Positions 1 to 10,817 of a DNA stretch of 64,000 nucleotides are shown here, in pieces. The translations under genes were made by a program, and so were the position numbers. Position 1 is the stretch's first letter. Every line of letters begins with the position of its first letter. Origin of the DNA: Unio delphinus (Eukaryota; Mollusca; Bivalvia; Unionida; Unionidae). The stretch covers positions 1,294,501 through 1,358,500 of the forward strand of contig JAQISU010000182.1 in NCBI GenBank assembly GCA_029339505.1, given 5' to 3'. The notes beneath the pieces were generated by a model. It searched no databases and was not told the origin of the DNA. It saw only the letters and a list, made by a program, of their open reading frames with translations.

Positions 1-718
1 GTTTCATTAGATGCATGCCAAAACATATGTGCAAAGCAGGCATGTGTGTGTACTTCTAAATCAACTCAAGCAGGCTTTTTGTCTTTTGTTTACTTTTTTT
101 AATTGTTTCATACGTATAGGCTATTCATGTGCAGCAAATAAACTATGTATGATAATCCAAAAAATGATGTTATATAGCATCCACCCGTCAACAGATCTGA
201 AGACGTGGATTCCAGTCATTATCATAATCATCATCGCTATCTTGTTCCTTCCGTTCGTCTTTTCTGAAAACCGACGCTATAAATTCTACCATGTTAACCT
301 TTTATTTTCATTTATTTAATCCGTGCATAATCGAATTTACCATAACTATCGACATATCACACAAACAGTGGTAAACATTTAATAAAGACATTACAACGGA
401 TTTCACCAGTATGGGGTAAAATGTGAATCTCGATATAACGTAAATGAGATCCTCAATGAACGTCTTGTTAAGAAACAAATTAACGTTTATAGTTGCTTGA
501 ATATAGTCCAAACATGAAAATATGGTGTCAAGTTGGACAGCTTAATTTATATTCGTGGCGGAGAATTACCTTCATTGTCATCTAAACTTCGGCTGATTTC
601 AAACATTTTGATGTGAAAATCGGTTAATTGCAAACCTTGTCTGTCGGACACAATTTTTAGCAAAGAAAAACAAGAAAGCACACCGAAAACAATTATTAGT
701 TTCCTGACGAAGTGATCC

Positions 719-984
719 TTATTTCATCGTCATGTAAACAAGATGTATCACCAGGAATATAATCCAGTTTTCAAATCCAATAATGATACGGAGCACACCA
801 TTACCGGAATCTGTACTTGCTTCAGGTTTGGCAGAAGAACTAAAGAGGTTTACAGCTGCAGTTGCTTTAGGAATAGTGGGGTTAGCAGTTGAAGCTGCTG
901 TCGTGGAAGATTTGAATGGTACAGCACTTGTAGGGTTGGCTTCATTTGTAACGGGCTCTATAGTTGACGCTTGCGCTTGAAGAG
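719..984 (-). CDS. Mucin-like protein copy 1, exon 2
   Basis: The coding exon holds the whole mature protein and the hydrophobic tail. It begins with two bases completing an Ala codon. Compared with copy 2 it has one rather than three AAST(V/A)NP-type repeats and lacks the TTTVPV-type repeat. Confidence 0.62.
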
Positions 985-2240
985 CTAAATGCAAATGGAA
1001 AACAATTAATTGCTCCCAAAGGCTACTTTTCTTGCATTCCACTCCCTTATTGATAATTATTCATTCTTTACGTTCCAGATGAGTCAAAGAAATACAAGTT
1101 ATATACAGTCTTGTACCGTGTGTTTCAAGCAGCTAATTGGAGATACACTAATGATGCAATTTACACATTGCAAATTGAACAATATCTATGGCAACCAATA
1201 GACCCTATCCTCTACTTGAAGATATGCAAAAATCATATTTAAAAAGCACGAAAAATAAAAATGATTTTTTTTCCCTCAGAGCTACTTAAATTATTAATTT
1301 GTTCATTTTCGTAATATATGAAATGCTTATGGTGTATTTATGTCTGCTTTATAATAATAATAATAATAATATGTTTGTTGCTCTTTTGGGGTTTTTTATT
1401 CGGTAATGCAAGCCAAAGTTACAATTTGAAGTGAAGCCAAAGTACAAATTAAAGTTTACGTCACCAAAAATTCCATTACTTGACAGATATTAATGTTTTG
1501 TACGGCTTATGGAAACCGTTTTAAAACATTTATTTACTGTGATTTATGACATTAACCTCATGTAATCTACAAATGCCTTTTATCAACATCTTATTGCCAT
1601 AGTTCTTTGTCAGTGTTGCAACATGGCTTGTTTAAAATCTTAAAAATATAATTTTTTTCGCCAGCAATTTTATTCTTCAGACCTTACTAAATCCACATAA
1701 GAACAATCAATATGTTTCATTTCATTTAATCAGCAAAATTTTGGTTGTGAATACCAAATCCTTTTAGCAGCAATAGAGAATTTACGTTTCACCACCAACT
1801 CCTTGGCTTTAACAACTTCAGCTATTCTAAGCGATAGCAACACGTTATAATTTTTGGCAGAATGCTCTCGATACCTTCTAACTATTTCAGTTTCATGTTG
1901 TAACTGATCTTTGAAAACCTTTGCTGTGTCGACTTTGCAACAAGAATGACACAAATCTTAAATATTTTATATCCTATGTCATTGCGACATTAGTTTTGAT
2001 ATAACATGTTTGTTATGTTATTTTGACTTTATACTTGAGTGTCTTTTACTCTTTATGGAACTTTCTCTCAAAAAAAAAATTATGGATCGTCTTGAACAAC
2101 TTGAGTAAATACTGTCAACAATTGGCACTAACTTTCTCCATATCTGACCCACTTTTCCACAAGCCTAATGGAAAACATGTAACATGTTTGCATACAAAAT
2201 CTTATGAGCAAAACGGTTACCTATTTGTACTACTGCAACT

Positions 2241-2280
<40 letters not shown>

Positions 2281-3600
2281 CATTTTATGATATAAGAAAA
2301 GCAAATAAAATGCATAAATTTCGGTCAAAAAGAAAGAGAGATCATGTCCGGTCCAGTGGCCTTAGTGTTTCAAGCTTCGCTAATGGCCGAGTCATACCAA
2401 AGATTCATAAAAATAGTACAAGTATATGCCGAGCTTGGCGCTCAGTATGAAGAGGTTACGGTTATGGCTGGTCGACCTCGTGTGAAGATAATGTGACTCA
2501 GTGGGGCATCATGCTACATATATTATGCCCCAGTGCTTGAAATCATTATATAAAAAAATTAAAATATAAAACTGCCACACTGCATACATATCAACGATAT
2601 AACCAAAATTGTTCAAGCTGCAGCTACGTTAAAAATCTACCACGCACGATCACACAATCTTAAAATCATGAACTAAAAGCTAACGGAAAGACCACGAAGG
2701 TTTTACAAGATGCCATAATGTTATCTTCATAGGAAGATATACAATATGTATTCATAGAATGCCAGTTAGGAACTAGACGCTAATATATCACTAAATCTGA
2801 GGTAACTATTTGCTCTATAGCATTTGTGGTTTTGCATTTTTCTCACCATAATTTTATTTCAACTAACACACCTTGTGTAATTATTAGAGACAGTCACTTT
2901 AGGTACGCAAATGAAACAGAAAGCGTTTTGTTTTCCTTTTGAGCTTGAAACAGGGACAGAAGTCTAAGTATCGTCTTTGTATCCGTTATTATTAAGAAAA
3001 CACCGTCAAAAATAATGTAAAATATCCGTTCAAATTTTTAGTCAGCATTCAGATTGTTTTAGTATTGAAAAAATATGAAGAAAGAAAGACATTAACTGTC
3101 TGGATGGGAATAATGTTTGTGATACGTTAGGTAATGCGTTATAAATTACCAAGTGTTTGTTATTCGCTTGACGATAAGGTTTTACGCTATAAATTACTGG
3201 TTGCTTTCTGTTTGGTTGATGATAAGATAATATGCTATACAGTACTGGTTGCCATGTGTTTTGTGGTACATCAAATCAATTTGGCTTGTCAAGTTGTGAG
3301 ACACGAGTAGCAATGTTCTAACTAATTCAATGGCAGGAATCGAACTCGCAACTCTCTTGTAGCTAGTATAATACACTAACCATATACTCACTGCAGTTAT
3401 CATGACCTATACGCTTTTGACAAATCAAACGATAGGAACAAGGGAGTAAAAGATTTTCCACAAAAGGGACTAGTTTATACATTGCACAATATATAACATT
3501 CTTAGCATCATAAAGAACACGAAGAACAATAAAGCATTGCATCTTCACCAAAGAAATTAATTGAAAACTTACCTTTCATTATGAAAAGAAAGGACAGCAT
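719..3600 (-). CDS. Secreted mucin-like short protein, copy 1 (two exons)
   Basis: Minus-strand exon 1 is 3600-3573 (ATG, nine codons plus one base, GTAAGT donor). Exon 2 is 984-719 (acceptor GCATTTAG, stop at 721-719). The sum is 98 codons, so 97 residues. The N-terminus MLSFLFIMKALQAQA looks like a signal peptide with an AQA cleavage site. The mature part is rich in Thr, Ser, Ala, Pro and Asn, as in heavily O-glycosylated linkers. The end after DSGNG is hydrophobic (WIIFLVIHLVYM), which may be a GPI-attachment signal or a membrane anchor. A poly(A) signal candidate on the minus strand lies near 301-316. The function is unknown. The second copy at 10-13 kb keeps the same splice sites and frame, which argues for a real gene. 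Confidence 0.62.
1730..1954 (-). pseudogene. Unrecognised coding-like ORF in intron of copy 1
   Basis: About 74 codons are open on the minus strand, with a charged, helix-like composition (RRYREH, KAKELVVKRK). The counterpart in copy 2 near 11170-11380 has deletions that break the frame. It may be a fragment of a mobile element or chance; no family recognised. Confidence 0.2.
2346..2638 (+). mobile_element. SINE-A (tRNA-derived), diverged, in mucin-like gene 1 intron
   Basis: Shares the family layout: a degraded tRNA head (ggtccagtggccttagtg), ggccgagtcatacca, then the ataatgtgactcagtggggc body, ending in agctacgttaaaaatc. The ortholog is in the second duplicate. Confidence 0.75.
3110..3410 (-). 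mobile_element. Third tRNA-derived SINE-like element (family C), duplicate 1
   Basis: The minus strand from about 3402 has an A-box-like GGTTAGTGTA and a B-box-like GAGTTCGATTCCTG. The body that follows has about three roughly 50-bp worn repeats with cgctataaattac. The ortholog is at 12.5-12.8 kb. Confidence 0.5.
3573..3600 (-). CDS. Mucin-like protein copy 1, exon 1 (signal peptide)
   Basis: 28 coding bases from ATG to a consensus GTAAGT donor. The reading frame is open further upstream, but no earlier ATG occurs before a stop, so this Met is chosen. It differs from copy 2 by one residue (Phe for Val at residue 4). Confidence 0.5.
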
Positions 3601-4017
3601 ACAGATTACACGTAACTGCAGCTGAAATAGATAGGAAACTAACTGTAATGATTGAAGAAAAGCTTGAGTATTTCAAAATGTATTAGTATTATTAGTTGCA
3701 TGGTTAACTCAGATTACTTGGCCCGTTTTCTTCACTTGTGAACACAAATAAACATACTAAGTGTTTGTGAGGTTTTAATTTTTCGTCGCTCTGTTATTCT
3801 TTGTACTTTTGAGGTGCAGATTAGTTTTCTTTTAAGTCTCATTATTTCATGGGTATTTTAAATTCTTTGTAATGGTATGTCTAGTGTTTGTGTTGACGTT
3901 CATCCCCAACCCCCAATCCCCTGATGCGGGGCATGCATGCCATGTACTTGGTTTTTATCTTCTATTCTCCCCATACAAACAGCCTGGTGTGTTATTGAAC
4001 TGTCACCTTTTATTCCC

Positions 4018-4019
<2 letters not shown>

Positions 4020-4049
<30 letters not shown>

Positions 4050-4121
4050 TGTATGTATGTATGTATGTATGTATGAGTGCGTGCGTGCGTGTGTCTGTCT
4101 GACTGTCTGTCTGTCTGTCTC

Positions 4122-4162
<41 letters not shown>

Positions 4163-4272
4163 ATGTATGTATGTATGTATGTATGTATGTATGCATGTAT
4201 GTATGTATGTATGGATGTATGTATGTGTTTGTCTGTTTATGTCTTTGTGAGTGCGTGTGTGTGTGTGTGTGA
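4020..4272. repeat. (ATGT)n-(CTGT)n-(ATGT)n-(GT)n compound microsatellite
   Basis: Alternating blocks. The duplicate at 13.43 kb lacks the CTGT block. Confidence 0.97.
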
Positions 4273-5331
4273 ATATAAAGATAAATAGTTAAGATAAATA
4301 GTGATTGTCTACTTACCATTTCACTGTTGGGGTTTGTTCAATAATCGATGTGATCAAAGTGTAGGTGAGAACTTAATCTTGGTTAAAATGTGTATGCTAG
4401 TCCTTCTTATATCGTATTTAATCTCGGTTGTCATGATAATATCAAACGTTGAAGCGACTATGGTGCAAATTTGTATATTTTGCGTATTACGACTTCATGC
4501 CAAAACAAATATTATTGGAAGGAGTATGGCGTATACATGTGTGCAGGAAGAAAACACTTTGCTTAACTCTAAGGTGACACGATCTATTCACCTTGACACA
4601 CGTCTTGTTATCGCCCCTCCCTGATTACATGCAGAAACTTGCGGTAACGTGTGGAGGAAGTTTTAGAACATTCCCAAAATTTACCAAGAGCTCTGAAACA
4701 AACAGAAACAATGAAGGAAAGTATATAAACAACGTCAGATAACAAAATTTACCTTGTCGTAAGGGCTTTATAAACTGAAATGTTCTTTTTTTTTGTGTGA
4801 AAGGTACAATACGTTTCCTACATCAAACCCTATATTTTCAATAATTCATTAACCGTTAAGTCAAAAACATTTGTTAACTCTTTCGTATTATACACAAAAT
4901 TCACACAGTAAATGAGAAGGATGAAATAAAATCAACGATAACAGATTCTGTGAATGTAATATTTTTGCTTAATTTCTTTTGTTTTGTTGTCATTGTATGC
5001 CCTCCCCAATCTTGTTGAATGGTCATAAAATGCATCCATAGTCCTAAATTTCATGAAAATGTAAAATTAAACTTTATGTCAATTTTTAACTTAATAAAAT
5101 AAGGACGTACTAAATAATGTCGAAATATACTATACAGATATGTGCAAATGTAAGTTGTCTATTTATTCAAAGCGTTTATTTCTAAAGCGTTCATTTACTC
5201 TTTCTTTTCTCTGTATTTGGCTTTGACTGCAGTAAAATATAATGACGGTAACAATACCTTATTAAAGCAGATCTTATAAACTTTGAACAAAATTAAAGTT
5301 GTAAAGAGAAATGTTGATATTCTACGATGTA

Positions 5332-5390
5332 TGTATTTATGTATGTATGTATGTATGTATGTATGTATGTATGTATGTATGTATGTATGT
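5332..5390. repeat. (ATGT)n, left arm of an inverted pair
   Basis: About 15 units; the reverse complement of the 5505-5580 array. Confidence 0.97.
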
Positions 5391-5498
5391 TGCAGGGATT
5401 AACGGCATTTCTCAGCTCACGATAGACTATACATGGCGGCCAATATTAATGGTGGAGAAAGAACCCGTGAAAACCCCCGGGAAAAAACACCGACCCAC
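5389..5498 (-). mobile_element. SINE-B 3' fragment between two microsatellites
   Basis: Only the body and tail are present on the minus strand (gtgggtcggtg to ggcggccatgta), with a truncated tail. It lies between (ATGT)n and (CATA)n arrays. Confidence 0.65.
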
Positions 5499-5504
5499 AT
5501 ACAT

Positions 5505-5580
5505 ACATGCATGCATGCATGCATGCATACATACATACATACATACATACATACATACATACATACATACATACATACAT
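5505..5580. repeat. (CATG)n then (CATA)n, right arm of an inverted pair
   Basis: Six CATG-type units, then about 15 CATA units. It is complementary to 5332-5390 across a 115-base spacer. Confidence 0.97.
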
Positions 5581-5634
5581 CACCTCTTGACACTATCCTT
5601 GTCATAAAATACTGCCGTTAAACCCCTAGAACGT

Positions 5635-8035
5635 TAGAAGAAGTTTTCAGACATATATAAACAACAATCATAACCATGTGAATTGTAAAATGTACAGTAG
5701 TTACTATTTTTTGAAACTTTTTCCAAAAAAGTCAAATGAAGATTATTAAACCACGATTAAACGGTGTCGTTTAAACTCATTTCCTGTACATGCCGGTGGG
5801 ACATCGTTGTGCAGTTTCACGTTAAAGAAGTTTCAACGTAGGTCACCAAAGCTTTATGTAAAGCTGTATTTCTCTTCCTCCCAAAAGTATTTATATTATT
5901 GTAGGCTCTGATTACTTGTAAAGGGGAGGACTTGTTAATAGTTTTTTTTTTATAAATGCTCAAAGATTAAACATTATTTTGGGAGGTTCTAGTAGATATA
6001 TTGGTGATTTGGTAATACCCAATAATTTTGCAATGTATCTAACTCTGATATTTCCTTTTTTTCTGAGTGAGGACGAATCCATGTTTCTAATGGTGGTATG
6101 AAGGATGTATTCTGAACGTACCAAGCTTAGTATTTAGGCCTGTATAATATATTCTTTGCAGGGTTAGATTGATTGGAACATAGTTTACAAGAATACGGAT
6201 GAATCGTTTCGGTCATCTGAGATAAATATATAGTCAAATGACTTCAGCGTTGAGCTTTTGTTTAGAAGCGGAAGTTTCAAATACATCCAGAGATAATCAA
6301 AGGTGTGTCGCTAATCCAGTTTAAGCACACTGCTAAAACAATAACAACAACCATGCAGGACAAGGGGTATCTCTAATTCCGATTATGATAGGGCGAAGGT
6401 GTATTGACGATGCGGTTTAATACTGGGCTGAGGAGTATGCAGATACAGTTCAAAACAGAGCCAATGGGTAACGTTGATGCGGATTAGCATATGGTCATGG
6501 AGTAGCGGCTATACAATTAATAACGGATCCAAATAATATTGGTGATTCGTATAACACAATGCCAATGAGTAATGATGATGCAGTTTAATATAATTTGCCA
6601 TTGAGTAACTTTCATGCACAATGCCAAGGAGTAACGCTCATAGTAGAAGCTTTCAAACATACATAAACAACAAAGATAAGCAGTGAGGTCAATTATAATA
6701 TGTACAGATGTTATGCTTTGAAATCTATTTTAAAGAAAAAAAGAAAGCAAATTAAGATTATTAAAGCACGATTAACTTGTTTCGTTTAAAGTCATTTCCT
6801 GTACATGCCAATGGTAAATCCTGGTGCAGTTTCAGGTTAAAGAGGTTTCAATGTAGGTCACCAAAGCTTTATGCAACGCTGTTTTTTAGCCATAAATATT
6901 GAGTTTGTATCCGATAATCTATTGATGACGGTGCCATGGGGTGCTGACATTGCCGACCCAACTTTTCCTCCAGAAAGTATTTATATTATCGTAGGCTCTG
7001 ATTTCATCAATTTTACACTGGTCAAGGGGAAGGTTTGTTAAGAGCTTTTTTAAATGTTCAAAGATCAAACATTCTTTCGGGAGGTTCTAGTAGATATATT
7101 GGTGATTTGGAAATATGCAATAACTTTACAATGTACATTACTATGATAACATATTTTTCTAAGTGAGGACGAATCTGTTTCTAATGGTGAAATGTAGGAT
7201 GTATTCTGAAAGTCCAAAGCTTAGTATTTTGGCCTGTATACTCGATGATATGCAGGATTAGATGGATTGGAACATAGTTTGCAAGGATACTGAAAAATTA
7301 GTTTCGGTCGTCTGAGATAAAGAGATAGTTAAATGGCCTCAATGTTGAGGTTTTGTTTAGAAGCGGAAGTTTCAAACGCATCAAGAGATAGTCAAAGGTG
7401 TGTCGCTAATCCAGTTTCACACATTGCTAAAGAGCATCTTGTATAGGTTTTAACGCAGGGAAAGGCGCGGGCCCCGTGTGGCCGTGTGGTCTTAAGCGCT
7501 CTCTGTTACGGATCACTGCCATCGCACATCTGTTTGCATGGGTTCGAATCTCAGATTCGGCCAATGTGGTATCAGAGAAAGCTTGCCAGTAGCTTCTCAT
7601 GGGTCGGTGGTTCTTTCCTGGGGTTTTCCCTGATTATTCCTCCACCAGTAACACTGGCCACCATGTATAGCCTATCGTGTGCTGAAAAAATGGCGTTAAA
7701 CCGTAAAACAACAGCAACGTAGGGCAAGGGGTATAGCTTATTCCGTTTATGATAGAGCCATGGTGCATTGATGATGCGGTTTAATACAGGGCTGAGGAGT
7801 ATGCAGGTAAAGTTGAAAACAGAGCCAATGGGTAACGTTGATGCGGATTGACACATGGTCATGGAGTAACGCCCATACAATTAATTACGGGACCAAGCAG
7901 TATCGGTGATATGCTTAAGTCAATGCCAGTGAGTAACGATGATGCAGTTTAATATAGGACCAATGAGTAACCTTCATGCACAGTGCCAAGGAGTAACGCT
8001 CGTACGATTTAACATAGGGTCAATTAAGGAGTAGT
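5635..8035. repeat. Gene-free spacer, internally duplicated (about 1 kb, twice)
   Basis: 5640-6650 realigns to 6650-8010 in direct orientation (for example around the sites reading gatatattggtgatttgg). The second copy is longer because it holds a SINE-B at 7469-7720. Both contain a worn roughly 50-bp repeat with the core caatgagtaac. No coding sequence seen. Confidence 0.75.
7469..7720 (+). mobile_element. SINE-B (tRNA-derived), full length
   Basis: It starts with a tRNA-like head (GGCCCCG, A-box-like GTGTGGTCTTAAGCGC, B-box-like GGGTTCGAATC). The body includes gtgggtcggtggttcttt, and the tail is ggcgttaaacc followed by (AAC)n. Four or five relatives occur in this window. Confidence 0.85.
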
Positions 8036-8144
8036 GTACCGTTTAAGCGTTTTTATGTATTTACAGGAGAAATTTTCTCCTCGTGAGTTAACTGTGGAAA
8101 CAAGAGGGGTAAATAAAGGCAAAGAAAACAAACTACACTTGATC

Positions 8145-8152
8145 CTTTATTA

Positions 8153-8195
<43 letters not shown>
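8145..8195. repeat. (TAA)n microsatellite
   Basis: About 16 units. Smaller relatives occur at 1351-1370 and 10783-10815. Confidence 0.95.
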
Positions 8196-8197
<2 letters not shown>

Positions 8198-8199
8198 CC

Positions 8200-9000
8200 A
8201 AGCCAAAAGCCTACAATGGATACAATATTTAGCATATGGAATAGCTAAATTAAGGACGCCATGCCTAACACTGACAACATCCAAGAACGATAATGAAGTG
8301 TACATGCAAGGTGTTTGTTTAATAAAGTGACTTCGATAAGACGTTTTAACATTGGATCGTTCATTTACATATTGTTCAACACTTATATTGGAAATGTAGG
8401 ATATCACTCATGTATATAAATTGGTGAAATACTAATAAAGACTGCAAAAATAATCATACTAAATCGTTAGCATGCCCACAAGGTATGGGTATTCCTCTCA
8501 GCTCAAGATTGCCAGGAAAAGTAATAAAAAAGGTATATTCATTTTCACTGTCATGCTGCGTAATCGGCAGATTATATCGTAATAACAAATAATTCGTTGG
8601 TACATTGTTATATTTGGTCTTAGCGATAAACTCCGTGCTTTTATCATTTTTAACAAATTTTCTCAATACATGTTACTAAAAGCATCTAAATATATTGGAC
8701 ATTTAATATCACCTCGTATGCACTTATGAAAACTTATCAACATTTAACTCGTGCACGAAATTATCTCCACATCATTGTCTACATGTTTTATTTAATACTT
8801 GCTCATCGCCAAGGCATTTTCCTTGCATATTTATCAATAAATTCACCTTTATCTGTATTATAGAAGTACGATACAGTTTTGTAGAAGCGCGAAACAATAT
8901 TTTTTAAAGTGCGCCCATACTGTGTATGTGCTCCTAAATTTAAAAATATGCTAATATTTACACTGTGCAAATAATTATAATTACTTATTTTCTTTTTCGG
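8200..9000. other. Gene-free stretch before duplication copy 2
   Basis: AT-rich, with short chance frames only; nothing recognisable on either strand. Confidence 0.6.
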
Positions 9001-9092
9001 TTTCTTTAGATGCATGCCAAAACATATGTGCAAAGAAAGCATGTGTGTGTACTCATAAATCAACTCAAGCAGGCTTTTTCTCTTTTGTTTAC

Positions 9093-9443
9093 TTTTTAAA
9101 ATTGTTTCATACTTATGGGCTATTTTTTAATTGTTTCATACTTATGGGCTATTTTTTAATTGTTTCATACGTATAGGCTATTTTTTAATTGTTTCATACG
9201 TATAGGCTATTTTTTAATTGTTTCATACGTGTAGGCTATTTTTTAATTGTTTCATACGTATAGGCTATTTTTTAATTGTTTCATACGTATAGGCTATTTT
9301 TTAATTGTTTCATACGTATAGGCCATTTTTTAATTGTTTCATACGTATAGGCTATTTTTTAATTGTTTCATACGTATAGGCTATTTTTAATTGTTTCATA
9401 CGTATAGGCTATTTTTTAATTGTTTCATACTTATGGGCTATTC
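9093..9443 (+). repeat. 30-bp minisatellite, 12 units, present once in copy 1
   Basis: The unit core attgtttcatacgtataggc repeats 12 times at 29-30-bp steps. The equivalent site in the first duplicate (about 92-126) has a single unit, so the array arose after the duplication. Confidence 0.95.
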
Positions 9444-10021
9444 ATGAGCAGCAAATAAACTATGTATGATAATCCAAAAAATGATGTTATATAGCATCCA
9501 TCCGTCAACAGATCTGAAGATGTGGATTCCAGTCATTATCATCATCGCTATCTTGATCTTTCCCTTTGTCTTTTCTGATAACCGACGCCATAAATTCTAC
9601 CATGTTAACCTTTTATTTTCATTTATTTAATCTGTGCATAATCGAAGGTAATCGACATATCACACTAACAGTGGTAAACATTTAATAAAGACATTACAAC
9701 GGATTTCACCAGAATGTGGTAAAATGTGAATCTCGATATAACGTAAATGAGATCCTCAATGAACGTCTTGTTAAGAAACAAATTAACGTTTATAGTTGCT
9801 TGAATATAGTCCAAACATGAAAATATGTTGTCAAGTTGGACAGCTTAATTTATATTCGAGGCCGAGAATTACCTTCCTTGTCATCTAAACTTCGGCTGCT
9901 TTCAAACATTTTGATGTGAAAATCGGTTAATTGCAAACCTGGTCTGTCGGACAATATTTTTAGCAAAGAAAAACAATAAAGCACACTGAAATCAATTATT
10001 AGTTTCCTGACGAAGTGGTCC

Positions 10022-10416
10022 TTATTTTATCGTCATGTAAACAAGATGTATCACCAGGAATATAATCCAGTTTCCAAGTCCACTAATGATAGGGAGCACA
10101 CCATTTCCAGAATCTGTACTTGCTTCAGGGTTGGCAGCAGAACTAGCGGGCTTTACAGCTGAAGCTGGAGTAAAGGGGTTAACAGTTGAAGCTGCTTTAG
10201 AAGTAACGGAGTTAACAGTTGAAGCTGCTTTAGAAGTAACGGGGTTAACAGTTGAAGCTGCTGTTGTGGACGATATGGCTACGCTGACTGGTGAAGCAGT
10301 TGTAGGGTTGGCTGCGGTTATAACGGGCACTATAGTTGTAGATGGTTCTGTAGTTAGAACGGGCACTGTAGTTGTAGGTGGTTCTATAACAGTTGTTGTC
10401 GCTTGCGCTTGAAGAG
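10022..10416 (-). CDS. Mucin-like protein copy 2, exon 2
   Basis: Acceptor TGTATTTAG, stop at 10024-10022. It contains the expanded Thr/Ser/Ala/Pro repeat and the C-terminal hydrophobic segment after DSGNG. Confidence 0.65.
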
Positions 10417-10781
10417 CTAAATACAAATGGAAAACAATTAATTGCCCCCCAAAGGCTACTTTTCTTGCATTCCACTCCCTTATTGATAATTATTCATTCT
10501 TTACGTTCCAGATGAGTCAAAGAAATACAAGTTATATACAGTTTTGAACCGTGAGTTTCAAGCAGCTAATTGGAGATATACTAATGATGCAATTTAGACA
10601 TTGCAAATTGAACAGTATATATGACAACCAATAGACACTATCCTCTACTTGAAGATATGCAAAAATCATATTCAAAATCACGAAACATAAAAATGATTTT
10701 TTTTTCCTCCGAACTACTTAAATTATTATCTTGTTCATTTTCGTAATATATGAAATGCTTATGGTATATTTATGTCTGCTT

Positions 10782-10817
<36 letters not shown>

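Larger units (their letters stand above)
1..5390. repeat. Segmental duplication, copy 1 (left edge outside window)
   Basis: Nearly the whole stretch realigns to 9000-14716, with scattered substitutions and small indels. It holds the first mucin-like gene and its intron SINE. The right edge is an ATGT microsatellite in both copies. Confidence 0.9.

Noticed and set aside
783..980. Plus-strand open frames opposite the mucin-like exons (also 10086-10412)
   Set aside because: They are the antisense shadow of a low-complexity Thr/Ala coding exon; splice sites, signal peptide and hydrophobic tail support the minus strand.
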